From NCBI GenBank assembly GCA_029891345.1, contig CM056995.1, positions 211,495,047-211,559,046 of the forward strand: a stretch of DNA of 64,000 nt, given 5' to 3'. Positions 21,497 through 34,825 of the stretch are shown in pieces. The stretch's first letter is position 1; every line of letters begins with the position of its first letter. The stretch comes from Dryococelus australis (Eukaryota; Arthropoda; Insecta; Phasmatodea; Phasmatidae). A program made the position numbers and the translations under genes. The notes under the pieces are model-generated. The model saw only the letters and a list, made by a program, of their open reading frames with translations, had not been told where the DNA came from and did not search any database.

Positions 21497-24382
21497 GTGA
21501 ATGATGATGATGATAATAATAGTAAAGTATCAAGTTTTAAATCTCCCATGCCTTGGTTTGTTTTAAATCCAGAAGTCAAAATGATGTTTCGACATCAGAC
21601 TTATGAAGTACATGATTTAAAATGGGACTCTGGTGATATAGCTTACGAAGAACGTTTCCAGTACGTGAACAGTGCACTCCTTGAAGACCATTCTGTATAC
21701 ATACTTGAAAAAATTAAGAAGAAAATTTTAAAAAATTTAACCAATTTAGAAGTTGTAAATATTAGAAGACTGCTCAAGCATTAATTTGATAGTAAGACAC
21801 TATAACACTAATCATTGCAGGAAAAAAATTCTTGTTCATAATGTAAAAGTGAAGCTTTAAGAGAGTATTTGTATCAGCACCCTACCTATGTGTAAAGATG
21901 ATAATTACACATGGTTTGTTACAGGTTCATACCTGCATAAGACTTTGAAAATGGAGACATTCAACCCACAGCAGGCATACCAGAATGTGGTATGCAGATA
22001 AAAAAGAGTGTGGTTCAAGTCTAAAGACAATATGTTCTTCCAACTACAAATGTGCATCGGAGATGAGCACTGGAACTTTTCACAAAGTTTCACAGGAAAT
22101 ATATATTAAGAATGAGTACTGTGTTATGAGCAAGATGGATGCTCACTTTTAAACATGTGAGCCAACAGCAAACTGCCCTGTTCTTCTGGTGATCTATGTT
22201 TTAAAACTAAAAGTGAAGAAATAACCAAGCAACCAGAACTTAAACAAATAAAATATAAATTAAGTAGAGAGTTTCACAATGGCCCTACAGTTTGGAAAGA
22301 AACATGTAATAACAAAGAACATATCACACAAATGAAAGGAAGTTGTTGCCTTCAAAGATAACCTTGTTGAATATGGGAATGCGAAGTATGGCAGAGAAAT
22401 ACTTTTGGCAGTAAATTCGACATAACCAAGATATTGTTAAACAATTATTATGCTCCATAGTGGAAGAAAATCTAACTATATAAGAAAGAATGTCAGTTAC
22501 GATGGAGATGTTTTATCCATCACTTCATTATGCAAGTGTTACTCCAGACTACAGGAGAGTGTGGTTTTGACTTGAAGAAAATAGTCCACTGCAGATTCAG
22601 ATGTGTAACGGAGAAGAACATGGTCATTTCTCGTTAATCAGTCCTGAATATACTTTAAAAGTTTTCGATGTTGGTTTTGGGCGAAGATTTTGTCCTTTGT
22701 ATAATACATGTCCTGACAGTAAGTTACCTTGCAGTGAGAATGAACTAGCATTTCAAACTCTAGCTGGACACAACACGAAATGTATGTCATACAAGAAAAT
22801 ATAACACATCATTAAGAAGGAATGCTTTTGTTCTATTCCTACAGTTTGGAGCGAGCAATGTAACAACAAGGAACATTTTATGTACATAGGAAACAAATAA
22901 TTAACTACCCCTGTGGCATGTGGGAATGCAAAGTCTTTCAAAGCAAGAACATCTAATATGCCAGACTATATATAGGAAAACAATTAGTATTAAATTGTCA
23001 GCCATGGTTAGTGTCTTCAAGCCTAGAGATGTATACAAGGTTCTGCAAATAGGATACAAAAGAGTTTTCTTTTAACTGTATAATGGTATTTTACAAGTCC
23101 AAGTATGTAACAATATAGAACATTGGTGCTACACTTTCGATAACAGTCTCGGTACTTGTGTTGAAGGCATAGCATGCAACTATTGTGCTATAAGGTATGT
23201 CCACCATGACAGTGAAGTGCCATCTATACTACAAGACCTGATGATAGCCAGCCTTACCAAAGAGGTGGATGAGGAACGAGGTAATGGAATAATTGCCTAC
23301 CAACTCACCAGACCTCACCAGGGAATCACCATCTGCTGGAAGGAAACCTGCAATGGAGACATCCACAACTTTATTTTCGAACAAGAAGTATAGTTTTCCC
23401 ATCAATGTGCAACATATATGTGTGTGAAGTGATTAATTCAGAATAGTGTTATTACCTATTTGCAAGTATTCATTTGTTGAAAAGGGTTTGTATTCTGTAA
23501 CTTATAGCTTGCCACATTTACAGGTTTTTAAGGCAATGTGTGAGTCAGACATTCATTTAAAATGTTTTACTGGCCTGGAAATTTGATAGCTCATAATAAA
23601 ACATGCAGTTTTTAATCTAATTTAACTAATTGTAACTGGTCGAAATGTTTTGTAAATCAGTGCAGACCATATACGTTAGAGGAAAAAATTAACTTTAAAT
23701 CTAAGGGCGAGCAGATTGTAACAACATTTTGTGATGAAGAACAGAGTTTGAAACATCTTCTCTATACAGTAGATAATGCTTTACAATATCAGTATTTCGA
23801 AGACTATGATAAAGATATTCACATGTTCTTTCATTATCCCAAAAAGGTTGGTTATACATCACATACCAGATATGTTTCATTAAAGTATTACGTACATCGA
23901 GCAATAAAACCAGCAAAAATAAGGTTTAGTCTGCAATTACTATTTAACTTTAAAAAAATAGAGGAGGAATTCAATATAGATACATTGTTCTTTAATATTT
24001 ATTTTCAGTCGAATGTTGGATTGCAGAAGAGTAACATTAATTTTCATCATGGTAACAATTATGTTAGTGTCAAATCAGGAAAGGCTAATATAACCTACAC
24101 AAAATGGTGTAATGGTCTTCCCCATGAGTTTACAGAAACTTGTGATAGTGTGTTCCATTTAAAGTGATTTATTTTCTGTTAGGTGATGAAAAAAGTTATG
24201 AATTGATTCAATGCAAAGATAATACTAAATGTCATGTGTTCTACATGACTGCAACAACACCTCGTCCATCAAGTATTGAAGCCATTCACTCACACTATGT
24301 CGAAACATACCCAGACTTAGTTGAAAGTGTCATTGTCATTCGCCTGAATATAAAGATGTTTGTGTTCAAACTAATAGCATAA
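21497..24382 (+). pseudogene. Decayed array of about 0.53-kb coding modules, unidentified
   Basis: Plus-strand frame fragments carry a recurring signature of Cys-Asn or an acidic stretch followed by Glu/Ile-His. Module A forms are LQMCIGDEHWNF (about 22040), LQIQMCNGEEHGHF (about 22590) and LQVQVCNNIEHWCY (about 23095). Module B forms are TVWKETCNNKEH (about 22285), TVWSEQCNNKEH (about 22840) and ICWKETCNGDIH (about 23345). A and B alternate, with a period near 530-550 bp. Weaker relatives are CESDIHLKCF (about 23530), DYDKDIHMFF (about 23800), KWCNGLPHEF (about 24100) and QCKDNTKCHVFY (about 24205). Between A and B are further Cys residues (SKLPC). The longest single open parts are 21497-21784 (95 codons) and 23748-24167. 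Stops and shifts occur throughout. I recognise no family. Confidence 0.45.
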
Positions 24383-24533
24383 AACTAGGGCATAATAAAT
24401 GCTCCCTCTTGAAAGTAGAGTTTAAGAAGATGACTTAGATCCAATATTACAAAAGTGTATGAAAACATATTTTACAGAAGTGGTTAATCGGTTATAACAT
24501 GTAAAACAACCTATACTTGCTAAATGTTATGGG

Positions 24534-24893
24534 TCACCTTGTGTAATTTTTGGTATCTATGTTTGTATAAATTGAGAATTTTGTATATATTTTTGTACAA
24601 AAACTTGTGAAATTTTTTTTCCGTCGTGCTGCAGTTGCTATGAGAAATTGAGGATGATCCGAGCAGTAAACAATTATTTTATTGTGGAAAGTCTCTATAA
24701 AAAGTTCACTACAATTGCCTGTCAGTTTTGAGTACAAAAGTCTATGAAAGTAAATTTTTAAGCAGTGCTGATGTCTTTCAAGTAAAATTTCTTTGTCGTC
24801 TGACGTTTTTTTATTTAATGAAAAGTTTGGGAGCACATCATAAAATAGGGGTCTCAAACACACATCAACAATGTTGAAGCGGCATGTAGGCAA
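24534..24893 (-). other. Open frame of 119 codons, unidentified
   Basis: The frame opens MPTCRFNIVDVCLRPLFYD and contains several Cys and His residues and a basic C-terminal part (AARRKKNF). The opposite strand of its start reads as an LKRH-x3-C zinc-finger-like end. The frame is long for DNA this AT-rich, but composition, isolation and lack of a recognisable domain leave it unproven as a gene. Confidence 0.2.
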
Positions 24894-24899
24894 GTGCCA

Positions 24900-26914
24900 A
24901 AAGCTGCTGCCTGCCGATAATGAGAAACGAAAATGAACTACTGCTGAGGCTGACTGCCATTGATTCTCAAACTATCAGTTTGCCCGGTTAGGCGATGCGC
25001 ACCACCCAGGAGAAGAAGAAAAGGGGGCAGGAAGCAAGAAAGAGAGAGAGAATTGAGAGAGAGAGAGTGTGCGCACGAGAGGTCATCTGATTGTGACGGG
25101 CATCAGTAGAGGGGGTATCTAGACTATTGCCACCCCTCTACCGCCAGTAGTTCAGCTGCCCGCTGCTCTTCGGTGGAGGAGACAAGGAGACAAGCCAGCT
25201 GGGAAAATATGATTTCTGTCATGACTAGGCGTTATAATTGCAAAACATTTCGCAAATATAACAAAATACACTCATCTGAAATTTTTCCAAGTTTATTCGA
25301 GGTTTGAAATTTATACTGACTTCAATTCTATGAAGCACCGCATTTTCCAAGTCGGAACATCATTTGATATTTTTAGAATTTCCGGGACAAAAAAAGTGGA
25401 AATACATCAGAAACCAGAGAAAACAATGCCACTTCACTCAGAACAGGCATAAGAATGTTTTATTTATTACGTTAACAAATACTTACTTTCAGAGATTACA
25501 AACAAACATTTAAAATCATTTTACTTGTAAACCACAGTTTTGTTGACACACAAGCGCGGCCAGGCAAAAAAAAAAACAGTTAACTTGAACGTTGCATAAG
25601 CCAGGTGGTGATATGAAAGAGTTAGAAACACAAATGTGTTACAATCATGCCGAAAATTGATTCTTATTTGCATACAATAAAAAGAAACTGAATTGCAGAT
25701 GACAAAAAATCTGGACTTTATGACTAGTAAGTCGTTTAAACATGGAACTACTTCTCGTAGTTCGCTGCCATCTTAACAGTGAGTATTGAGGCAATTGTTC
25801 ACATTCGAATATATGTACTTACAGAGAGTTATATTTTTATAGGTTTTTTTCAAGAGTGCTCATTTTTTCATGGTCCACCTTGAAGCATGATATTTGGTAT
25901 TACTTCAACGCAAAGCATAGGTTAAAATCTTCCATTACAGTTTAGGAAGTTTTCTGGAACATTTTTTCAATGTTTCTTCACGCCAACAGTCACTCTGAGA
26001 ATTGGACACATTTAGATAGTCTCCGTGATGGAAACAACTTTCTAGGTGTTCTGTCAAAGCAATGTACAAGTCGTCAAAAGTAATAGCCACAGCTGTGTGA
26101 ATTGGTTTGTCGGGCCCTTCCTAGCCCGTATTTCTCCAGTAGCATTTCCTGTTAATACATGTAATACGTCTGAACTTCCGTTAGTCGAGATTATTTTTAC
26201 GATGCCTATGTCCGTTTTTCCCTCGTTTTTCTTGGCGATAGGTTTAGCTATAGGCAAAGACATGAAAAATTTGCGTTATGCCTCGGTGACACGTTAACCT
26301 TTGAACAGATGAACCTTAGCAATACGAGTGTGACTGAGATATACTGAAATTGACACTCCCAGACTAATTCTGCGCCGATAAACGGGCGCCCCACAACAGT
26401 GTACCCAAATCACCTGCAGTGCAGTCAGAAGGAGAATTGCTTCACATGTAGGCAGCAGCCAATAGAGAAACGAGGTCGATTCCAATGTATACAGTACGGT
26501 GGAATTTAGCGTGATGATAAATAAAGCGAATCTTGGAAATTCCTAGCTATACGTATACTCAGAGAGATAGACATGGTCCCAATCGCTGCAATTGGCTGCC
26601 CAATCCCTCTCTACCGCGCTTACATGGATTCCTTCTCCTGTGGGCGTATGACACTTAGCCCTGAAATGCATTTACTATAGGTACCATCCGTCCCTACCAT
26701 GACCGTACACTTTAACACTTTGACTAAGTTTGGTTAGCAAACATTGCGCCCTCCCCTTCTCAAACCCCTGGTACCACTGGCCTTCTGGGATAAACACCTA
26801 GTCTGGAGGTGGTATTCACAGTCAAGTCTCAAGGCTGAGCTTGAATCAGTCTGTCAAGACCATCTTATTTCTCATGGCACTATTATTTCCGTGAAAGCGA
26901 CGTGCTCAAGGCAT

Positions 26915-26948
<34 letters not shown>

Positions 26949-29900
26949 CATTTCCGGCTTGGTCAAGAACGAGCTTAAGGCGTTGTACAAAGGCTCGAAT
27001 TAAAAGGAAGCACATCTGCTACACACGAAAGAGAAATAAATACGCATTTTTTGTCACCACGACGTAATGTATGCGCGATATTATATGATAACTAAAAAAG
27101 AAAACATTCCGAATAATACACAAGTATTGCAAATACAAAAAAAAAAAAACATGGTTAAAAGGAACAAATTGACGTTAATGTGGTGAAAAATCACGAAATT
27201 ACTTTTCTTTCTTGGGGAAATGTTGCAGAGGAGTGAAAAAAGAGATTGTAAAGAATACTGTACGAATAATATGATTTGTTACATGAGCAATTAAAAACTA
27301 GCTCAGCACACTATCGAGAGCATTAGTTTTGAACTGAAATGATCAAAACCAAATATGTGGCAAACACAATTTATATAACCTTTTGTGCCATGTGTTAAAA
27401 AGACACAATGTGTAGGTATTTAATAGCCCTGTCGTTTGGCTGCCAAAAGAATACTGTAGCACAACTGATATGTGTAACAATATTACGGCCAATCTCATTG
27501 GCTATAAAATATTATTTCTGAGATATGTAATACATAAAAGATGTGTAATGATATAATATTGTTGTATATGTGTGTGAGTCTGATAGGTTATATTAATTAT
27601 ATACCTCGGCTGAACTGTATGCTGCCACGCTAAAAAATCGGTGTATTCGTCCACATTTCCATTACCTCTGTAGTTTGAAACAATTGGATCATTAATTCCA
27701 ATAAACAAACAGAGAAGTCTCCATTCAAGTAAATCAATAGAAACTAATAAAATTATTTTGACTTTAATACTGGTGAGTGGTTTTAACAAGAGCTAACTGA
27801 ACTAAACCAATTTCAAATTATATGGTACTTTTGCAGAACTCTAGTTACCAAATATTTAACCTACACTAATTCTCAAAATTACAAGCAACACCAGCCTGCA
27901 CATTGCACATCAACCGATTGACCAACATTTGACTTTAGTAGTTCTGGTGTCATAAATACATTTACATTTGCTTGGGAAAAAATACGACTTAGCTGTGTCG
28001 ATAGCGGGAAATAACCGCAACTCTGCCGATGTCGTGGAGTCATCCTTCACTGGTGTAGAACCCAGGAACAGCTCTCCCGCTCACCATGGACAGTATATCT
28101 CCGGGTGATGCTCAGCGAACTCGTCCTCTGCGGGCCGGAAAAGCAGAGGTGGGTGCAGAATGGGAACCTCTCCAGAATTCGCAACCAGTAGTCCTCTTCT
28201 CGCAGAATTAGCTCTCCGAACACCAGACGTCCTTGGTGCCAAGTCCCAACCAAGAAGTCCTCCTTCACTGGACCGTCCTTCCGTCCAGGCTCATCGTACA
28301 TGTTATATCGAACTACCTCTTCTTTCAAACATACATAGGCTTAGCATCTCAATAGTGCGCGAATAATTCTGTATCTCCGTCATAAATATCAAATTTTGCC
28401 AATTAAATATTATAGATTATCTTTCATACTCAGGACTGCCTTCTATTCTGAGCTGGCCTCTCACTGATTACAAATTAGAATGAATAAGTATTTTGTCCTA
28501 TCAGACAGTTGCTCGAAAAAATCAATTAAATGTGATAGGCCGGCTCGCGTGGTCTGATTATTTTGAGAAAACAAAAGGTAGTGCTTGTTACAAAGACAAA
28601 TACTCATGAAAAGAAACCATAGATAATCATCAGACTTACATAGCTTATACAACACAACTGTCAAAATAAATAAGTTTACACATATCACATTGAACATACG
28701 CTAAACATCTTATACATTGCATTAAAGTTTGGCATTTAAATCAAATTTAAAGACATAAAATAATCAAAGTCATAAATATTGAAGTGTTACATTTAATTAA
28801 AAATTTTCCGTGTAAAAATATTTATATTTTATTAAAATTAAACTTTTATTTTCAACTTAACACGCAGTATAATTGATTATATTTTGTATCTTATTACGTG
28901 CGTATATGTTTATTGTAAAATACTATTAATATTGAAAATAAGGATTTTTTTTTGCAAATATGTGGTATTGTGGTTAGCCCAATCGAGTTTCTACTTTGGT
29001 AGGATTGCAGTTACGTAAAAAACTTTCTCGGAGCAGAACAAATTATATTTTTTTCCAAATGCGTAATTAACTCATTAATCTAAACCTAACACATTCTTTG
29101 CTATCGCCATTTTGCGGAAATATTAGCTAGTTCGACTACAGTGAACTTGACGAAGATGTGCTTATTTGCAGTCTTAAGCAAGGTTTCGATGACTATAAAA
29201 CGTGGTTCGAAATCGCGACCCCAAGTTGTGAATATGGAACAGAAATATTCAGTCTTAAGGCGAACAAAAGTAAGACAGTCTTCGTGAAGATGGCCTTGTT
29301 TGCCTGTGCTTGAGACGAGATTAAGCAATGATCATGAATGGAAATACTTACTTAAGACACCAAATGAAATTGTCTCAACGAAGCTAGTGCTCAATACATG
29401 TTTATGAATACTTATTTTGAATGATGATTCAGCTCTACCGCTGTCATGAAAACTGACTGACTTAGCATACTTCAAAGCGATTTAACGTTTATAGCGAATA
29501 CATTATATAATGAATACTAAATTAGTAAAAAAAAAGGAAGGAGCAAAACTACGATTTCGTTAATAGTAAACTAGTATCGTGGAAGGAAAAAAAATGTAAC
29601 TGATAACAAAATCGGGGGATACAGTTTGGCATTGCAGCTCCGAATCTATCGTCTACGTTCAAAATTCAATTACACCACTCGATTGCTAAAAGATCAAAGA
29701 ATATGTTCGTTGAGTGAGGACTGCGAAGCATCGCGAGAAGGAAGGGGGGAAGGGGGTAGGCGCAATTTTGAGTTTGTTTCGCCGCATCTCATAATTTCCG
29801 CGTAGTATAAATTTTAACTAGGAGAAGCTAAGACGCTCGTTTAAGTTTCAACCGACAGCTCTCGTCAATATCATTCGATTGCGTGTACAAAAACATTCGT

Positions 29901-30560
29901 GTGGCGTGTTTATGGCGAAATTGCATGCGTTTAATGTAAAAAATTAAGAAAAACTAACATAATTTCGGCCTATACTCGTCAAAAAGGCAAGTCGAAATAC
30001 ATAAATCGTACACGGTTGGAAAGAACATCTCAAAAGCAATCCAGCGATACCCATAAAACCCCATATGATAGAGTGAAGCGGTGCCGGGAACGTAAAATAA
30101 ACATCAAGGCGTCCAAGCGCGTCAAAGTAGACGTAGACGTATTCACGCAAAACAAACGGCCGTGCCCCCTACACAGCCAAACCCAATTTTTTAATTATTT
30201 TTGCTGTACCTGTACTGGCAATAACGCATTTACGGACTGTGAGGTACTCAGTGTAGATTTAAGCTCCAACCGACCATCGTTTTCCTTCGCAGGACTCCAG
30301 TGCTACACAAAGGGACTTGCTCTCTCTATACGTTCGACCCGAAGATCACACTCGCCGCTCACATAGACGCCATTCCCGGCCGCTAGACTGGCGGGCTGTA
30401 ATTTCCCCCGTCATTTGTTCGCGCGATTACAATGCTCGTCGAACTGTTGCCCGAGGTTTCGCACTCATCCACACGACGCCAAACCAGCCCTCCGACTTTT
30501 CGACCTTACGATCACAGCACACGAGCTTCGGTCGACCATAGTCCCGGATTCCTCGTACGT
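24900..30560. other. Gene-free stretch with simple-sequence patches
   Basis: Contains a GA-rich patch (25010-25080), a T-run of about 28 (26918-26946) and a GC-richer patch with open frames on both strands at 28020-28346, none recognisable. A short family A-like end (CAAGAGTGCTCATTTTTTCA) sits near 25850. No exon, SINE or paired terminal repeats could be supported. Confidence 0.35.
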
Positions 30561-30565
30561 ATATG

Positions 30566-31317
30566 TTGTTCACAGTCAACTGAGCTCTTTTGAAAGCACT
30601 TATTAGCATCTACGTTTATTTACATTCTGTAGCTTCGGTCATATGCAATATTAACACTGCCATGGGCCTGATTGCTTTATTCATGCTCCATCCAGGCGAA
30701 AACATGGAATTGTTCGGAAAGTAAATATGATACTATTTTGCATGTTTGTGTTATAATGCGTATAAAACAATAATAACTAACTTCAGTGGCCGTAAATTGA
30801 AACATTACTTTCCCAGTAGCGCCAATGGTGCATGAAAGCAGTATATTTACCCGATTTTCGATATAAGCCGTTTTCCAAAGGGTTTTTCGAAATTTTTGGC
30901 TCGACAATACTTAAATAATTCTCAACACTTTTTTACATTGTTATATTTTCACTGCCGTCATTATTTTCGGAACACTGAGAAAAGAAAGGAATTTTTTTTC
31001 TTATATTCAATCAAAGATCCGAGAATAACGAACGCAGATAATTTTTTTTTTTTTAACCACGTAATAAAGTGTTGAAAATTGTTATTTACGTCTTGCCCAA
31101 CCAAAAATTTCGAAAAATCCTCTGTTAAACAAATTATGACAAAAATTATATAAATATATAATTTTCGTGCCCCATTTCCTTAAACGAATATTCTCAACAA
31201 TTCGTTGCTAACTCAACTAGGAACCTAGGTTGTCAAGTGTGTTGTGTAACACATACGGGCAGCAATGTTTTCAAAGGCTGACTTAGAAAGTATGTTTACT
31301 TTACCGTGAACAGTGTA
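30566..31317 (+). mobile_element. MITE family A relative, long variant
   Basis: The left end, TTGTTCACAGTCAACTGAGC, and the following TCTACG and GCCATGGGCCTGATTGC blocks match family A in plus orientation. The right end is TTTACTTTACCGTGAACAG at 31317. The interior is about 330 bp longer than in the standard family and shares its middle (GAAAACAATAA and GGCCATAAAT-type words) with 56590-56800. This may be an older or less deleted relative. Confidence 0.5.
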
Positions 31318-31478
31318 GGACGATGCAACTGGTCGGCGGGTTTTCTAGGATATCTCCCCCCTCCCCGGTTTGTACATCTGTAGATTCAGGCACTGCTCCA
31401 TACTCGGCTCACTTCACCTTCATCAACTCTCAATATAACGATGTCAAGAGCCGCCAAATCTCTCTCTACTCTACTACC
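31318..31478 (+). mobile_element. SINE subtype 2, tail fragment
   Basis: GGACGATGCAACTGGTCGGC through TCAAGAGCCGCCAAATCTCT matches the 3' body of the SINE at 4735-4989. The tRNA-like head is absent. It abuts the family A relative. Confidence 0.6.
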
Positions 31479-32558
31479 GTGAACATTCTGTAAGAAACGT
31501 GATGGACGGTCGTGTTCTGCCACAGAATACCGAACGAGAGAGAAGCGAATCCACTGGGCGTGTCTCGGACTCCGACCTCAACCCCCGGAAATATTGGGCG
31601 GGGACATTCGCCACTCAGCAACAAGAGATTGTAACAATGCAGATTTTCGGGGTTATGTTTACCGTTAGTCATAGACATTTTAATTGTATATGATCACAAA
31701 GTATTTGTCTATGTTGTCACTTATTTTAATATAATGTAAACTTACGCTTTATTATATGAGTTAACAGTATAATTTTTTGTTATTTTAATAGTTTATTGGC
31801 GTAGAGATCATGTGTAAGTATTTTTCGTTGGTTTCTAGACAGTTTTTAGTGTTAATATTTTGTTTATTATTTTTAACTTCTTTCCTAGAGGGTAGTCGGC
31901 ATTAAATATTTATCAAAAAAAGGACTAAATAAAATTATCCTGGCCGTCTCTCGTCTTGCTAGTGCTGATTGGCGGAGAGATATGTCATGGTTAGACGGCA
32001 GCCAATCGGAGGACAGATAACATAAGTAAGGCAGATGTAAAATATAATTTTTTTTTTATTTTGAACAATTCTCACCACCTCGAAAGATTGACGAGGATAT
32101 TTACAAGAAGTTTTAATGGTATAATAATTAAGAAAATAGATTAATTTTATTTAAATAACTACAGAAAAATGTTTTTTAAGATCAAAATGTAATAACTGAA
32201 GATAAGAAATACGGAATGTTATTATATTTGAGAACATTGATGAATAATTGGTTGAATGTGCTGAAGAGGAAGATTGTTGAATAGAAAATACTACGAAGCT
32301 GAGAAATTTTTCATATCCGATTTAATTGGAAACGGCGCCCATCGTGTTGGTAATTTGTGAAATGTCTGAAATGTAATAAGACGAACCTGCCGGAAGCGAG
32401 ACGAGCCAATAGAAGAACCCAGTCGGTATGGTGGCGGAGACGATCGTAGTGTGAAAAATAAGTAAGAAAATAATGCGCAGAAGTCGAAAACGTGTCTGGC
32501 AAGTCTGAAGTGTCCATTGCCGCTGCAGAAAGGGGTGGGGTTGCTCAGTTCAGTAGTG

Positions 32559-34131
32559 TAGTGATGTGTCAAACCAGTTCATTCCTAAGAGCTAGCCCAC
32601 TCAATAGAGTTATCTCGTTCGCGAGTCAGTCGCGTTTCAAAGAGTCGAGAGTATAGATTTTAAAAGTTAGTTGGAGCTGCGTGTCCAAGGTCAAGAAGCG
32701 GAGGAGCAATACGAGCGACACTAGCACACACACCTAGTGTCTCATCGCTCCTACGCGCAAGCCGTGCAGTGTTTTCGTCGTGACGCTGTACTGTGCAATT
32801 CAGATCTGTAAACGTGGGATTTTATTACATGCGATGAAAGCCCACAGTTTAAACTACGTCCGTATCTTTGTACTTTTATCTTACCGTTTAAGGAAACTGT
32901 ACAGCCAAGCTTTAAAAATGCGGTATTTGACCATCTTTACGAATTTTTTCTCCAATAATATACTAAATATTACAAAAGTAAAATAATAGGGACATAGATA
33001 TTTTTTTGACCAAAATTCGTATTTGCAGAACATGTATTTAAAGGCTGTTCACGGAAAAAGAGCACTTTTGAAAGCCCTGCTTACGATCTACTTATATGCA
33101 CGTTGTGTATTATCCCGCCTTACGTCAAATTAACACTGCCATGGGCCTCATAACTTTATCGGTGCATTTGTCGAGTAAAACATTTAAGTTATTAGAAAAG
33201 TCAATATTTCACAAATACGCTGTTTTTTACACTTGGATACATTAAAAAAAGTACAAAACGAAAGAAATATTTTAAGTTATCACAAATGGTTACCTAACAC
33301 ATTTAATCTGACGTTAAGATACGGAACTATTTTCCACCCATCGTTACCAACTTTATTGTGCGAATGTCACTCAGTAAGCCCGTTAAAATATATTCAGGCA
33401 AGGGCAGTGTCTTTTTTCTAAGGTTGAGCTCAAAAGTGATCACTTTATCGTGAACAGACTTTTTCCGAGATACGCGTTTTCGCGATAACTCTTAAGAGTG
33501 GCTCGCATCATCACTGCGCTGATGTAAAGATATGCGATCACATAAACATGGCATTTTCTACACAGGTTAAGGTACTGTAATTATTTTCGTAACATTTTTG
33601 TTGTTTCTTAATTCATTCAAAATGTTAAATATAGCATAATAATTATGTATGTTAATTTTTACTTTATTACTAGAGTGGAAAAAAAAAAGTCTTGGTGAAT
33701 TGAAATTGTAGAAAACTTGAGAGCACATATTGAACGATATTTGCGTAACCTTCCGAAATTAATTTGATGTCGCAATATTATACAAATAATTAATGAAAAT
33801 TGATTATGCTTGAGTGCTTTCTCCCACGCTTATAAATACATGGTCACATTCAAGGTATTACTATCTCCGGTTTTACAGCTTGCCTGCTCTTGAAAAAAGG
33901 AAATACACCCTTTGAAGGCGATTGTTAGTTAAATGCTACACTGGAAGTTTTGTTCTCTCTCCCGGGGCGACGAGCTGTCGCCTTTGGGCTGACTGAGCGG
34001 AGCGAATCACCGAGTAGCTTTCATCATTCATGCATGAATGATTCGACTATCTAAAGAAGGGCAACTCGCGAGTCGCTCTCGACAGCGAGTTGTTCGTTTT
34101 GAACGACTCGTTCGCCAACAGCCCATCACTA
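32559..34131. mobile_element. Non-autonomous hAT element with 8-bp target duplication
   Basis: About 1.57 kb. The exact octamer CAGTAGTG flanks both sides (32551-32558 and 34132-34139). The ends are TAGTGATGTGTC and the complement of AGCCCATCACTA, an imperfect 12-bp TIR. Subterminal regions on both sides are rich in CGAGTC/GACTCG words (32615-32650 and 34060-34110), like the transposase-binding repeats of hAT elements. A family A MITE (33041-33462) is nested inside. The remaining interior holds no recognisable transposase. Confidence 0.85.
33041..33462 (+). mobile_element. MITE family A, full-length copy 4, nested in hAT element
   Basis: About 422 bp, from AAGGCTGTTCACGG to TTTATCGTGAACAGAC, with the usual internal blocks. 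It lies wholly inside the hAT element 32559-34131 and is therefore the younger insertion. Confidence 0.85.
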
Positions 34132-34204
34132 CAGTAGTGGCAGTGGTCGAGTGAGGATGTGCGAGAGCTGCTCCACGCGTGCGTTTTACCTGTCTTTAAG
34201 TCGC

Positions 34205-34260
34205 GCAGCGCGGTATATAACAGCGCGGTAGTAGAGAGCGATGTTATCAGTTTGGCGTGT
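34205..34260 (+). promoter_or_regulatory. Candidate RNA polymerase II core promoter
   Basis: TATATAA at 34214-34220 is followed by the initiator-like TCAGTTT at 34247-34253, matching the arthropod TCAGT initiator, with about 33-35 bp between the TATA start and the presumed start site. GCGC-rich sequence surrounds it. A 60-codon frame from the ATG at 34295, rich in Cys, lies downstream, but I cannot support it as a gene. Confidence 0.35.
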
Positions 34261-34474
34261 ACAGCGCCAGCAGTAGGCGTATTTTCTCGGTTGAAATGGT
34301 AACAGGCTGGTCACCAGCGTTCACAACGAAATGTTCATATCGTGAAAATGCTTTTTGTAAAAAAACAGACTGCGAACCTCAGTTGGAGGGAACTTTAAAA
34401 CTTCGCAATCGCTGTAATTGTGTCAGAAATAGGCATGAGATGTACGGACGTGTTATTGTATTTGAATCAAGAGA

Positions 34475-34810
34475 CTAACATGTACTTCTCAGCTGAAAAT
34501 AAAACCATTCACATGTCAGAAATGCAGCTCGATTTACAACAAAGAAAGCATCTGTGAAATCTTCACTAAGACTCGAAATATCATAATTAAACCAAATGAA
34601 CATAACATACACATCGAGGTTATCCACGCAACACTCACCTCCGACCCATTCCAACAAAACTTTCTCCCATTTGTCCCAAAATAAGTTACCTTCTTCATTT
34701 TGAACTGTCGAATATTCATCCATTTGGAACATGAAAAGACAAGCAAGTGGTAATGCAAGATGCAAATGCAATATCAGAGAAAACCCGGAATTTAAAACGA
34801 TGAGCAACAA
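34475..34810 (-). other. Open frame of about 111 codons, unidentified
   Basis: The frame has a strongly hydrophobic N-terminal segment (LILHLHLALPLACLFMF) and then an acidic, Trp-rich part (LFWDKWEKVLLEWVGGECC). It starts close to the inverted repeat end at 34826. It could be a remnant of a secreted or membrane protein, or chance. No family is recognised. Confidence 0.25.
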
Positions 34811-34825
34811 CGATCACCATCCGGT

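Noticed and set aside
26046-26297. Opposed open frames on both strands
   Set aside because: Both strands are open over the same bases with no recognisable domain, no splice context and no repeat relation. Chance is the simplest explanation.
28047-28346. GC-richer minus-strand frame reading MYDEPGRKDGPVKEDF and on
   Set aside because: It begins after a stop without an ATG at the right place, and a plus-strand frame over the same bases is equally plausible. No acceptor or donor pair convinces me.
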